A DNA stretch of 42,751 bases from DASRBO01 sp035653595 (GCA_035653595.1 DASRBO010000094.1:1-42751), one strand, 5' to 3'; shown: positions 22,710 to 31,266, counted from the first letter of the stretch. Made by a program: numbers and translations. Notes: generated by a model not told the origin, from the letters alone.

Positions 22710-23981
22710 ATGATCAGGCGGAGGGCCCCCCGGCGGGACCAGTCCGGCTTCACCGTGCTTGAGGTGGTCATCGCCATCAGCCTGCTGGCGGCGGTGATGG
22801 TGTCCCTGGCGCCGGCGTTCTACGGCTCGCTCAAGCTGGCCAGCACCGCCAACCACCGCACGACCGCCACCGGCCTGGCGGTGGCGGCCACCGAGGCGGT
22901 GAGGGCGATCCCCTACGCCGACGTCGGCTTCTACGGCGACCAGACCACCCCCACCCAGTGCTCGGCCCAGACCAACCCGGTGACCCTGGGCTCCACCTCC
23001 CCCTCCAGCCCCGGGCCCCTCATCACCCCGACCACCACCTCCACGGTCAACTCGGTCACCTACACCGTCAACCGCTGCATCGACTGGGTCGACGCAGGCA
23101 AGCCGGTGGGGGCCTCCACCTACTCGCTGGCCTACAAGGCGACCACGGTCTACGTGTCATGGACGGACCAGTCCGGCACCCACACCGTCACCCAGACCTC
23201 GGCGGTCTATCCGGGGGGCGAGGGCGCCTACACCGGCCCGGAGAACAACTACAACGCCACCACCACCACCTCCACCACAACGCTTGGCCCGCCGTCGGCT
23301 CCTACCAACCCGGGCGCCGTCACCGAGGCGGCACCCACCAACGTCGACGCCATCGACGTCGGCTGGCAGGCCCCGACCAGCTCGCCCACCCCGATCACCG
23401 GCTACATCGTCGAGTACAACACCACAGGCAACTTCGCCGGCAGCGGCACCTACGCCTCGTCGCCCACCGTCACCGGCGGCTCCTGCTCGACGCTGCCCGG
23501 GGACCTGTGCTGGACCGCCGGGTCCCTCACCGCAGGAACCACCTACTACTTCCAGATCATCTCCGTCGGCTCCAACGGCTCGGACTCCTCCCCGTCCAGC
23601 CCGGTGGTGCAGGCCACCACCGGCACCCCCACCACCAGCACCACCGCCGGCTGCACCGTCAGCGCCCTGTCCGTCAGCCCCACCTCGGGCGTGGTCGACG
23701 GCACAGGCAAGCTGGTCAACGCCTCCGGCTTCTCCCTGGCGGTGAACGGCACCTCCTCGTGTTCGAGCGTGTCGGTGTCCTACACCACATCGGGTGGCTC
23801 CCAGTCGGCCCTCCTGACCGCCAACGGGGGCCAGTTCAACGGGACCGCCGGCACGTCGGGAACGGTCTGGAACGTGGGCAACGACCAGTTCACCGTGGTG
23901 GTGAACGGTGCCCAGTACAGCCCGCTGGTCCAGGTGCAGGTCAACATCTGCAAGGAGAAGGGGAACTCGGGGCATTGCTGA
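22710..23981 (+). CDS. Type IV pilin-like protein with a fibronectin type III domain
   Basis: A 423-residue protein with a class III (prepilin) leader: RRDQSG|FTVLEVVIAIS, with cleavage predicted after Gly13 and Glu at +5, then a long hydrophobic helix. Residues about 45-180 are a pilin-like head with many Thr, Ser and Tyr. A Thr-rich linker (TTTTSTTTLGPPS) leads to a fibronectin III domain at about 193-306 (PTNVDAIDVGWQAP... ITGYIVEYN... LTAGTTYYFQIISVGSNGSD). The C-terminal 115 residues form another beta-rich domain with paired cysteines. Such a tip-like pilin is probably placed at the outer end of a pilus. It is the first of three coupled genes. The ATG is chosen because it gives a short basic leader; no ribosome site is seen. 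Confidence 0.83.
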   Translation: MIRRRAPRRDQSGFTVLEVVIAISLLAAVMVSLAPAFYGSLKLASTANHRTTATGLAVAATEAVRAIPYADVGFYGDQTTPTQCSAQTNPVTLGSTSPSSPGPLITPTTTSTVNSVTYTVNRCIDWVDAGKPVGASTYSLAYKATTVYVSWTDQSGTHTVTQTSAVYPGGEGAYTGPENNYNATTTTSTTTLGPPSAPTNPGAVTEAAPTNVDAIDVGWQAPTSSPTPITGYIVEYNTTGNFAGSGTYASSPTVTGGSCSTLPGDLCWTAGSLTAGTTYYFQIISVGSNGSDSSPSSPVVQATTGTPTTSTTAGCTVSALSVSPTSGVVDGTGKLVNASGFSLAVNGTSSCSSVSVSYTTSGGSQSALLTANGGQFNGTAGTSGTVWNVGNDQFTVVVNGAQYSPLVQVQVNICKEKGNSGHC

Positions 23982-24610
23982 GCCGGGCCTGGCGGAGGTT
24001 CCGCAGTGGCTCCCGCCAGGCGGGGTACACCGTGGTGGAGGTGATGGTCGCCTCCGCCCTGCTGGTCGTGGTCCTGGGGGCCATGGGCAGCTCGCTGATC
24101 TCCCTCACCCAGTCCTCCAACCAGGGCGAGGCGCTGGTGGCCAACCAGCAGGCGGTCCTCTTCACCCTCACCCAGCTCGCCCGCGACCTGCGCTCGGCCA
24201 GTCCCCTGCTCACGCTGTCGTCGTCCTCCAGCTACCCCTCGACCATCGAGGTCAGCGACGTCAACCCGTCGGGGGGCTCGCCCACCACCGTTGAGTGGAT
24301 CTTCAGCTCGAGCGCCCAGACGCTGACCCGCGAGGTGCTGGTCAACGGGACCGTGACCTCGAGCAAGGTCATGCTCACCCGGGTGCTCAACTCGGCCAGT
24401 CAGCCGGTGTTCAGCTACTTCGACCTCAACAACAACAACCTGGTCACCGAAGGCGACCCGCCGGCCACGATCTCCACCTGCACCACCCGGGTCGAGGCGC
24501 TGATCGTGGGCCAGGCCGACCCTGGACCGACGCCGTTCCAGGAGACCCAGGACGTGCAGTTGCGCAACCAGATCGCCAACCTGGCCGCCCAGGGGAACAA
24601 CCCGTGCTGA
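23975..24610 (+). CDS. Minor pilin-like protein (PilW/PilJ type)
   Basis: A 211-residue prepilin. The leader WRRFRSGSRQAG|YTVVEVMVASALL has a cleavable Gly17 and Glu at +5, followed by a hydrophobic helix and then NQGEALVANQQAVLFTLTQLARDLRSA, the usual amphipathic extension of PilW-like proteins. The head contains one DLNNNNLVTEGD acidic loop that could bind calcium and two cysteines. The start is TTG at 23975, overlapping the previous stop in the string TTGCTGA. The GTG of the next gene overlaps this stop in the same way. It is probably a minor pilin priming or stabilising the pilus, but no assembly ATPase or platform gene lies in the window. Confidence 0.8.
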   Translation: MLSRAWRRFRSGSRQAGYTVVEVMVASALLVVVLGAMGSSLISLTQSSNQGEALVANQQAVLFTLTQLARDLRSASPLLTLSSSSSYPSTIEVSDVNPSGGSPTTVEWIFSSSAQTLTREVLVNGTVTSSKVMLTRVLNSASQPVFSYFDLNNNNLVTEGDPPATISTCTTRVEALIVGQADPGPTPFQETQDVQLRNQIANLAAQGNNPC

Positions 24611-25821
24611 GGCGAGGCCCCCTTCGGGCCCGGCGGGGTGACGAGCGCGGCAGCATTATCGTTGCCGTCGCCGTCATCATGGTGGTCACCGCCATAGGCG
24701 CCACCCTGGTCGCCCGCACCATCTCCAACGCCGGCACCGTGTCGCACAGCCAGCACTTCTCGGGCGGCCTGGCCGGGGCCGACGCCGGCGTGTCCGACGC
24801 CCTGTTCCAGATCGACCAGTTCAGCTCGACCAACCCGGCCCCGGCCGAGTTCTGCGTCGGGGCCAGCTCGTCCTGTGGCAGCTCATCCCTGCCCGCCGCG
24901 CCCGGCGTCCAGTACAAGGCGGTGGAGAACAGCTCCAACTCCTGGACGGTCGAGTCCGAGGGGAAGGTGAACGGCGTCCTCCACGCCGTGCAGGCCACCG
25001 TCAGCCGCTCCGTCGAGTACCCCTTCGCCCTGTTCGGGAACCAGGGCCTCAACTTCAACGGCAACGCCCAGAACGCCTTCGCCCTCTACGACTCGGCCCA
25101 GGTGGCCAACGCCAACAACCCCAACCCGAACGGCGCGGTGGCCATCGGCAGCAACGGGACGATCAACTGCCACGGCGGCATCAGCTCGAACGTCACCACC
25201 GTGTACTACACGGGAGGCGGCGGCGTGTCGGGCTGCACCAACACCCAGCCCAGCCCCTCGCTGTACTCGGTGCCGGCCCCCGACACTCCCCCGAGCTACC
25301 AGTCCTGCCCCAACGGCGGCAGCCTCGGCAGCGGGGCCAGCCCGGCCTACCCGAGCATCGCCCCCGGCACCTACCTCTGCACCGGCCCGGTGACCGTCAA
25401 CGGCAACCTGAGCGTCTCGCCCTCCGGGGTGGTCAAGCTCTACATCATCCTGCCGTCGTCGTCGAACACCTCCACCACCACCGATCTGGACATCACCGCC
25501 AACTCGAACGTCAACATCCCATCCACCCCCTACCTGCCGGTGGCGGCCGACCTGCAGATCCTCACCAACGGCATCGGAAACGTGGGCGACAGCAGCGGCC
25601 AGGGCTACACCTTCGGCGGCGTCATCTACGCACCCGACGCCTACCTGATCGGGAACGGCTGCAAGAGCGTCTACTACGGGGCGCTCGTCATCAACACCTT
25701 CACCTGCAACGGCGGGCCCCACCTCACGGTGAACTACGACTCCGAGCTCTCCCAGACCATGACGGCCTGGACGGTGTCCGGCTACACCGAAATCCCCTCG
25801 TCGAGCTTCAGCATCCCCTAG
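24604..25821 (+). CDS. PilX-like pilus-associated protein
   Basis: A 405-residue protein beginning with basic residues and then DERGSIIVAVAVIMVVTAIGATLVAR, the hydrophobic N-terminus of PilX-type proteins, which lack the +5 glutamate. The following segment GGLAGADAGVSDALFQI is typical of that family. The large outer part is rich in Asn, Ser, Gly and Thr with several cysteine pairs and short repeated beta strands (GNAQNAF, NGTINC, VNGNLSV, NSNVNIP), suggesting a beta-helix-like domain. The GTG start overlaps the upstream stop (GTGCTGA). It is the last gene of the pilin group and converges on the phosphoesterase gene. Placement in a pilus is inferred. Confidence 0.72.
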   Translation: MLRRGPLRARRGDERGSIIVAVAVIMVVTAIGATLVARTISNAGTVSHSQHFSGGLAGADAGVSDALFQIDQFSSTNPAPAEFCVGASSSCGSSSLPAAPGVQYKAVENSSNSWTVESEGKVNGVLHAVQATVSRSVEYPFALFGNQGLNFNGNAQNAFALYDSAQVANANNPNPNGAVAIGSNGTINCHGGISSNVTTVYYTGGGGVSGCTNTQPSPSLYSVPAPDTPPSYQSCPNGGSLGSGASPAYPSIAPGTYLCTGPVTVNGNLSVSPSGVVKLYIILPSSSNTSTTTDLDITANSNVNIPSTPYLPVAADLQILTNGIGNVGDSSGQGYTFGGVIYAPDAYLIGNGCKSVYYGALVINTFTCNGGPHLTVNYDSELSQTMTAWTVSGYTEIPSSSFSIP

Positions 25822-25830
25822 GCAGGAGGG

Positions 25831-26481
25831 TCACCGCCCCCGGCGGCGCAGGTCGTCCAGGGTGAGCCCGCTCAGCACCGACCGGGGCCGCTGGACGGTG
25901 ATGTCCGAGTCAGGGTCGGCGGCGGCGTCGGCCCGCTTGACCAGCAGCCAGGCCTCCTTGCCGTCGCGGCTGTTCTCGATGCGGGTGAGCGACCACCCGC
26001 CCACCAGCTTCTCGCCCCGCAGCCACACCGACAGGTGGCCCTTGGCCAGGGCGGCGGTCATCGGCACCGGGGCGCCGGTCCGGTCGTGGCTCAGGTTGAT
26101 GTAGGTGCCCCGGTCCCACAGCAGGGACGGCCCGGCGCCGTAGCCGCCTTCGGGGATGACCCCCTCGTAGCCCCCGTACTCGAGGGGATGGTCTTCGGTG
26201 GGAACGGCCAGGCGCTTGGCGTTCGGATCGGTCGAGGGGCCCCGGGGCACGGCCCAGGACTTGAGCACCCCGTCGACCTCGAGGCGGAAGTCGTAGTGGA
26301 GCCGGCGGGCGTCGTGCTCCTGGACCACGAACGCACCCGTCTCCACCCCCTCGGGCAGGGCCACGTCCGCCGGACCGGACGGGGCCGCCCCCTCCGGCGC
26401 ACCGGCCGGCTCGTCGGTGCGGCTGAAGTCCCGCTTGGCCCGATACGGCGCCAGGGCCTCGCGCTGGTCGTCCGGGTCCAT
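25831..26481 (-). CDS. Free-standing LigD-type DNA 3'-phosphoesterase
   Basis: A 216-residue protein matching the 3'-phosphoesterase (PE) module of bacterial DNA ligase D, which trims 3'-phosphate and ribonucleotide ends during non-homologous end joining. The five active-site residues known from Pseudomonas LigD (His42, His48, Asp50, Arg52, His84) all align with an offset of 14, as His56, His62, Asp64, Arg66 and His98, in EHDARRLHYDFRLE and PTEDHPLEYGGYEG. No polymerase, ligase or Ku gene is adjacent. The ATG at 26481 has GGAGGGG about 11 bases upstream. About 150 bases separate it from a divergent gene; they contain only GC-rich short hairpins. Confidence 0.92.
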   Translation of the reverse strand: MDPDDQREALAPYRAKRDFSRTDEPAGAPEGAAPSGPADVALPEGVETGAFVVQEHDARRLHYDFRLEVDGVLKSWAVPRGPSTDPNAKRLAVPTEDHPLEYGGYEGVIPEGGYGAGPSLLWDRGTYINLSHDRTGAPVPMTAALAKGHLSVWLRGEKLVGGWSLTRIENSRDGKEAWLLVKRADAAADPDSDITVQRPRSVLSGLTLDDLRRRGR

Positions 26482-26632
26482 GAAAACCGATGCCCCTCCG
26501 GCTCGTCCTTGCGGCACCATATGACGCCGCCGGCGCCTCGTCTTCCGGGCTCTACCCGGGCGGAACCGCCGGCAGAACCGGCCCGGGCCTCAACCCGGGG
26601 CTCCGCCCGCCGATCCAACAGCGTGAGCGACC

Positions 26633-27154
26633 ATGTCTGAACACCCCATCACCTACTACGGCCGACGCCAGCGTCACACCTACTGGTGCTGCGCACTGCT
26701 GGTGGCGGCCGCCATGATCCTGCGCGGCGGCCCGGCCGGGGCTCCGTGGTCGGCCGGCCAGGGCCACCTGATGCTGGCCGTCGCCCAGGCAGTCCTGCTG
26801 GCCGGCCTGGTGCTGGCCGGACCAGGTAGCACCCGCGTCACCGTCGGTCCCGACGGGGTGCTGGTGCGCAACATGTTCCGCAGCCACCAGGTCGCCTGGC
26901 CCGACGTGCGGGGCTTCAGCCTCGACGAGGAGCGCTTCCCCTACGTCACCCGCCTGTCCACCGCCGACGGCGAAGTGGTGGTGCAGGCCATCTCGGACGA
27001 GCCGTGGATCTCCTTCGGCGCCGAGCGGGACCGCAACCAGCAGATGATCGAGGCCCTCAACGGCCACTGGCGGGCCATCCTGGCCGGGCACCGACTGGGC
27101 ACCGAGGCCGTGGCGCCGACGCCCGTCCCGGAACCGGCCACCGTGCGCCCCTGA
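26633..27154 (+). CDS. PH-domain-containing membrane protein
   Basis: A 173-residue protein with two hydrophobic segments (about 18-33 and 45-63) followed by a bacterial PH-like domain, STRVTVGPDGVLVRNMFRSHQVAWPDVRGFSL and then ISFGAERDRNQQMIEALNGHWRA. This two-helix plus PH layout is common in actinobacteria and lies at the inner membrane, with the PH domain in the cytoplasm. No specific role is known. The ATG start has only a weak ribosome site. It is convergent with the hemerythrin-like gene at the end of the antiporter operon. Confidence 0.78.
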   Translation: MSEHPITYYGRRQRHTYWCCALLVAAAMILRGGPAGAPWSAGQGHLMLAVAQAVLLAGLVLAGPGSTRVTVGPDGVLVRNMFRSHQVAWPDVRGFSLDEERFPYVTRLSTADGEVVVQAISDEPWISFGAERDRNQQMIEALNGHWRAILAGHRLGTEAVAPTPVPEPATVRP

Positions 27155-27192
27155 GCCGGCCGCCGACCAGGCCCACGCAGAGGCGGGCGCCC

Positions 27193-27807
27193 CTACGTGG
27201 GTGCCACCCGGGGTGCGCACAGATCGCGTAGGCGGTCCACCACTCCGACCAGGGGAGCGAGCAGGCGGGCCGATCGGAACCCGGACGGCAGCTCGGGATG
27301 GGCCCGGGTGGGGCTCCAGCGCAGGCCCCGGTGCAGCCGGCGCTGCAGCCTGGCGAGCTCGTCCGCCGGCACCAGCACCTCCAGCTGGGCCACCAGTCCC
27401 TCCTCGATGCGCAGCACCTCCTCCACCAGCCCGAGCAGGGCGGCGGTGTCGTCGTTGATCGACTCGTCCCGTTCGCCGGCCCAGCCCAGCTTGACCATCA
27501 GCTCCTCGGCGCGCTTCTTGAGCTGCACCGACTCCGCTATGAGCGGCACGGCGCCGGGGTCGTGACGCCGCAGCACCGGCCACACCCGCAGCAGCTTGAC
27601 CGTCTCGTGGCCGACGAAGGACCGCCGCAGGGCGGCCGTGAGCGCCAGACGCTCCCTCATCTCCGACGCCGTGCGCTCGTGGACCACCGGCGGGCAGGAG
27701 GCCAGCGCCCCCGCCAGCGCCCGGAGCTCGTCGCGCTGGCGGGCCAGCTCCACTGCCCGCCCCGGCCCGGCCGGACCGCCGCTGGTGACGCCGGCGGCTC
27801 CGGTCAC
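27193..27807 (-). CDS. Hemerythrin-like (HHE) helical protein
   Basis: A 204-residue all-helical protein. The N-terminal half contains SFVGHETVKLLRVWPVLRRH, like an HHE-domain metal helix, and after a gap RIEEGLVAQLEVLVPADELARLQ, like the second helix pair. Some ligands expected in a true di-iron hemerythrin are replaced, so metal binding is uncertain. Actinobacterial HHE proteins have been linked to oxygen, nitric oxide and redox sensing. The GTG start overlaps the MnhD stop by 4 bases (GTGA), so it is the last gene of the antiporter operon and likely made in step with it. Confidence 0.5.
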   Translation of the reverse strand: MTGAAGVTSGGPAGPGRAVELARQRDELRALAGALASCPPVVHERTASEMRERLALTAALRRSFVGHETVKLLRVWPVLRRHDPGAVPLIAESVQLKKRAEELMVKLGWAGERDESINDDTAALLGLVEEVLRIEEGLVAQLEVLVPADELARLQRRLHRGLRWSPTRAHPELPSGFRSARLLAPLVGVVDRLRDLCAPRVAPT

Positions 27808-29639
27808 CGCAGCGGGAACCCCACCAGCGCGGCCACTCCGGCCAGGCCGGCCATGAACCACGCCACGTAGTCGCCGATGTGGCCCGAGTGCAGGCGGCGC
27901 AGGACCCGGTAGCCGGGCTGCAGGCGGCGGCCCCACGCCCGCACGGCGTCCGGCAACCGGGACAGGTAGATCGCCCCCAGTGCGAGGACGACCGCCAGGG
28001 CCACCGAGGCCAGCGACAGGGCCACACCCTCCACCCCCCACCATCCCCCCGGCAGCGCCCGGGTCGGCCCTGCCGGCACGTGGGCCAGGGCCTGGGCGGC
28101 ATAGCCGGTCCCGTCGGCGAAGCGCTGGGCGCCCCGGTCGACGGCGTCGGGCACCAGCCGCCACACCCCTCCGACCAGGGCGACCCCGAACAGGGCGGCG
28201 ATGGCGGCTGCCATGGTCAGGGGCACCCTGGTGAGACGGCCCTCGACATCGGGCTCCTCGGTGCCGGGCGTGGCGCCGGAGCCGGATCCGAGCGGAGGGG
28301 GGCCCACGCCGAAGAACACCCGCAGCCCCGCCCGCAGGACGGCCGCCCCGGTGACGGCGGAGACGGCCACGAACAACGCCGGCGCCCAGCCGTAGCCGGC
28401 GCTGGCGAGGGACTCCTCGGCCATCGACTTCCCGAGGGCGGTGCCGAACGGCGGAAGGCCGGCCAGGGCCAGGGCGCCGACGACGAAGGCGACGCCGGTC
28501 CAACGGTGGCGGCGGCCCCTCCCGAAGAGCTCCAGCTCGTCGACCGAGCCGTAGCGGTTGAGGAGGATGCCGCCCAGCAGGAACAGGGCCCCCTTGGCCC
28601 CGGCGTGGCCCACCGCATAGACGGCAGCCCCGCCCACTCCGTCGGGGCTGAGCACGGACAGGGCCATGAGGAACAGCCCGACGTGTCCGATGGTCGAATA
28701 CGCCAGCAGTCGCTTGATGTGGCGCTGGCCGAAGCACATCACGGCGCCGACCACGGCGGTGATGGCCCCCAGGACCACGAAGGCCCTGGTGATGTCGGGC
28801 CCGGGCAGGACCGGGCGGAACACCACCAGGTACACCCGCACGAACCCGTAGAGGCCGAGCTCGACCATGACCCCGGAGAACAGGACGCACACCGAGCTGG
28901 GCGCCACCGCGTGGGCGTCGGCCAGCCAGAAGTGGAACGGCACCATGGCCGCCTTGACCAGGAAGCCGCACGACACCAGCACGAAGGCGGCGACCAGGAG
29001 GGCGTCGGGCCGGTGGCCGACCAGCGCCCGGTTGAGCTCGGGCAGGCCCAGCTGGCCGGTTCGGGCGTAGACCAGGCCCACCCCGAACAGGGCGAAATAG
29101 GCCCCCAGCGAGTTCATGATGGCGAAGCTGAGACCACCCTGAAGGGCGGAGGCATCCTCGATCTTGAAAGCGGTCAGGGCATAGGCCACCGCCCCCATGA
29201 GCTCGAAGAACACGAACATGTCGAACAGGTCGCCACTGAGGGCGAACCCCTGCATGCCGGCGAGGAACAGCAGCATCAGGGCGTGGTAGTGCGCCTCCAC
29301 CGCCTCGAAGTAGCGCCAGCTGTAGAGCAGGGCGGCGGCCATCAGCACCGCCACCAGCAGGGCCAGGCCGGCGCCGAACTGGTCGCCCACGAACGAGACG
29401 CCAACGCTGAAGCCGCGCACCGGCAGCCATCCGCCGTGCCAGAGCACCACCCGGCCGGCCCCGGTGTGCACCAGCACCCAGCCGTCGATCACCGCCACCG
29501 CCACCGCCACGGCCGTGGCGACGCTGTCGGCCACCAGCCGCGCCAGCCTGGTGACGGCCACCATCAGGCAGGCCCCGAGGATGGGCACGGCGACAGCCAG
29601 TGCCAGCAGCTGCGAGGTTCCGGCCTCGAAGGTTCCCAT
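27804..29639 (-). CDS. mnhD: Large antiporter subunit, MnhD/MrpD (MbhH-like)
   Basis: A 611-residue membrane protein of the proton-conducting family shared by NuoL/M/N and Mrp, with about 14-16 helices. Key blocks are LSGDLFDMFVFFELMGAVAYAL (the channel glutamate), FLVKAAMVPFHFWLADAHAVAPS (lysine and loop) and FGQRHIKRLLAYSTIGHVGLFLMAL. It is longer than usual MrpD by roughly 100 residues, with a C-terminal RVLRRLHSGHIGDYVAWFM segment more like NuoL or HyfB proteins. It is the only large antiporter-like subunit in the operon; no MrpA N-terminal (NuoL-like) subunit is present. The ATG start follows the mnhC stop by 10 bases. Confidence 0.9.
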   Translation of the reverse strand: MGTFEAGTSQLLALAVAVPILGACLMVAVTRLARLVADSVATAVAVAVAVIDGWVLVHTGAGRVVLWHGGWLPVRGFSVGVSFVGDQFGAGLALLVAVLMAAALLYSWRYFEAVEAHYHALMLLFLAGMQGFALSGDLFDMFVFFELMGAVAYALTAFKIEDASALQGGLSFAIMNSLGAYFALFGVGLVYARTGQLGLPELNRALVGHRPDALLVAAFVLVSCGFLVKAAMVPFHFWLADAHAVAPSSVCVLFSGVMVELGLYGFVRVYLVVFRPVLPGPDITRAFVVLGAITAVVGAVMCFGQRHIKRLLAYSTIGHVGLFLMALSVLSPDGVGGAAVYAVGHAGAKGALFLLGGILLNRYGSVDELELFGRGRRHRWTGVAFVVGALALAGLPPFGTALGKSMAEESLASAGYGWAPALFVAVSAVTGAAVLRAGLRVFFGVGPPPLGSGSGATPGTEEPDVEGRLTRVPLTMAAAIAALFGVALVGGVWRLVPDAVDRGAQRFADGTGYAAQALAHVPAGPTRALPGGWWGVEGVALSLASVALAVVLALGAIYLSRLPDAVRAWGRRLQPGYRVLRRLHSGHIGDYVAWFMAGLAGVAALVGFPLR

Positions 29640-29649
29640 GGCCGCCGGC

Positions 29650-29997
29650 TCAGCCCTCCAGGGCCGACAGCTCGTCCGGATCGACGGTGCGCTGTCGTTT
29701 GGCGATCTGCACCGCCATGGCCAGGAGCAGGGCGGTAACGGTTGCGCCGACGACCACGTCGGTGAGCGTCATCGCCTGCACCACGGGGTCGACCACCGGT
29801 GTGTTGGTTGGCAGGGTGTTCCCGAACACCGGGGCCACGGCCTTCCACTGAAAGCCGACCGCCAGCAGCAGCACGTAGGTCCCGCTCTGGCACACCGACA
29901 GGGCGGCCACGGCATGGACCAGGTTGCGGCTGCGCACGATGCCCAAGCATCCGATCAACAGCAGCCAACCGGCCACGAAGAAGGCGTAGTACCTCAT
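29650..29997 (-). CDS. mnhC: Antiporter subunit MnhC/MrpC (NuoK-like)
   Basis: A 115-residue protein with three hydrophobic helices of the NuoK/MrpC family: GWLLLIGCLGIVRSRNLVHAVAALSVCQSGTYVLLLAVGF, then VDPVVQAMTLTDVVVGATVTALLLAMAVQI. The conserved glutamate of NuoK's second helix is not obvious here (Gln-Ser at that place), as in many MrpC proteins. The ATG overlaps the preceding gene's stop by 4 bases. It probably forms part of the ion path of the membrane complex. Confidence 0.87.
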   Translation of the reverse strand: MRYYAFFVAGWLLLIGCLGIVRSRNLVHAVAALSVCQSGTYVLLLAVGFQWKAVAPVFGNTLPTNTPVVDPVVQAMTLTDVVVGATVTALLLAMAVQIAKRQRTVDPDELSALEG

Positions 29998-30725
29998 GGG
30001 CCGGTGATGGTGATGGCCTGCTCGAGGAACTTGGCCAGCAGGATCACCGTGCCGCAGGCGACCTCGACGCCCACCGCCACGTTGAGCAGCGGCACGCTGC
30101 CGGCCGACAGGAGATCGCCGAACGATCCGCTGGGCAGGACGTTGGCCAGGAAGGAGCCGGCCACCGCCATGCCCGCCACCCCCAGGCCGGCGAAGGCGGC
30201 CGCCCCCAGGCCCTCCCCCACCTCGAACGAGGCGAGCGGCCGCAGCCGGGCCAGGGCCGGGTACCGGCCGGCGACGTAAAGCAGGTGGAGCCCGGTGGCC
30301 AGCACGACGCCGCCCTGGAAGCCCCCGCCCGGGGTGAGGTGCCCGTGAGCGATCAGGTCGATGCCGAGCAGCAGGGTCACCGCCAGCACCACGTAGCCCG
30401 CCAACCGGGTCGCCTCCAGCACCGAGCCACCCCCGGCGGGGGCGTGGTCCTGCTCGCGGCGGGCCGGGCGCAGGAGGGCGGCGGCGCCCACCACCGAGCC
30501 GAGCAGGATCGACTCCTCGCCCAGGGTGTCGATGCCCCGCTGGTCGAAGTTGACGGCCGACACCACGTTGGCGGTGCCGTGGCCGATGGCGGCGGCGACG
30601 GCGTGATCGCGGTACTGGTGGCGGGTGGTGCCGAAGCCGGGCAGGCCGAGCACGGCGAGCACGAGCAGGACGGCGAAGCAGGAGGCACCCGCCAGGAACA
30701 GCGAGAACCGGGCCCGCCTGGTCAT
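29994..30725 (-). CDS. mnhB: Antiporter subunit MnhB with fused MbhE-like N-terminus
   Basis: A 243-residue protein. The last 150 residues are MnhB/MrpB: LEATRLAGYVVLAVTLLLGIDLIAHGHLTPGGGFQGGVVLATGLHLL, with GHLTPGGGFQGG as the family signature. The first 90 residues resemble the C-terminal MbhE-type piece normally found at the end of MrpA or as a separate gene, because they carry NFDQRGIDTLGEESILLGSVVGAAALL. So two subunits of the Mbh order are joined here. The ATG overlaps the upstream stop by 4 bases (ATGA), as does the downstream junction. Confidence 0.82.
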   Translation of the reverse strand: MTRRARFSLFLAGASCFAVLLVLAVLGLPGFGTTRHQYRDHAVAAAIGHGTANVVSAVNFDQRGIDTLGEESILLGSVVGAAALLRPARREQDHAPAGGGSVLEATRLAGYVVLAVTLLLGIDLIAHGHLTPGGGFQGGVVLATGLHLLYVAGRYPALARLRPLASFEVGEGLGAAAFAGLGVAGMAVAGSFLANVLPSGSFGDLLSAGSVPLLNVAVGVEVACGTVILLAKFLEQAITITGP

Positions 30726-30961
30726 CGGATGCTTCGCACCTTGCGCACGGCGAGCATGACCATCAGAGGCAGCACCGCCGAGCCCACCCCCAGCTGGGAG
30801 AGGGCGACGTCGGGTGCCTGCAGGGCGAGGAACAGGACGGTCAGGCCCAGGCCGAGCACCGACAGGGTCACCGCCTGGCGCTCGGGGGCGTTGCTGAGAG
30901 CCACCGCCGTGCCCATGAGGAGCACGAAGGTCAGGCTGGCCGCCACCACCGCCTGGCTCAT
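30722..30961 (-). CDS. Antiporter subunit MbhD-like (DUF4040)
   Basis: A 79-residue, three-helix protein with the DUF4040/MbhD pattern: LSVLGLGLTVLFLALQAPDVALSQLGVGSAVLPLMVMLAVRKV, where APDVALSQLGVGS is the signature. In ordinary Mrp operons this piece is the C-terminal part of MrpA. Here, as in archaeal Mbh, it stands alone. I start at the ATG at 30961, which overlaps the mnhG stop (ATGA). It is tightly coupled to the genes on both sides. Confidence 0.83.
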   Translation of the reverse strand: MSQAVVAASLTFVLLMGTAVALSNAPERQAVTLSVLGLGLTVLFLALQAPDVALSQLGVGSAVLPLMVMLAVRKVRSIR

Positions 30962-31266
30962 CGCGGTGACCGGCGGGGGATCCACCCCTCCCGCTGGGCG
31001 ATCAGCCGCCCGGTGGCCGACTCGAGCACCGGGCCGGTGACGGCCAGCAGGAACACGGTCAGAAGGATCTGGGCAGTGGTCTCACCCCAGCTGTTCTCGA
31101 TGGCGAGGGCGAGCCCGACCATTGGTGCCCCGATGGTGGTCATCGGGGTGATGTAGTGCAGGCGGTTCTGGCTGTGGCGGAAGGCGAGGGCGCCCAAGGC
31201 CGACCCGCAGATGATCGCCACCCCCACCCCCAGCAGCACCCGCGAGGCCAGCACGGCCGCACTCAT
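30958..31266 (-). CDS. mnhG: Antiporter subunit MnhG/MrpG
   Basis: A 102-residue protein with three hydrophobic helices and the family order LASRVLLGVGVAIICGSALGALAF, RLHYITPMTTIGAPMVGLALAI and ILLTVFLLAVTGPVLESATGRL. RLHYITPMTTIGAPMVGLAL is the MrpG signature. The ATG at 31266 overlaps the mnhF stop by 4 bases. No catalytic role is known; it is a small structural subunit of the membrane module. Confidence 0.88.
   Translation of the reverse strand: MSAAVLASRVLLGVGVAIICGSALGALAFRHSQNRLHYITPMTTIGAPMVGLALAIENSWGETTAQILLTVFLLAVTGPVLESATGRLIAQREGWIPRRSPR

Noticed and set aside
27193..29430. A single 745-residue reading frame joining the hemerythrin-like protein to upstream sequence.
   Set aside because: The upstream part is an out-of-frame shadow of mnhD. 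The true gene starts at the GTG overlapping the mnhD stop.
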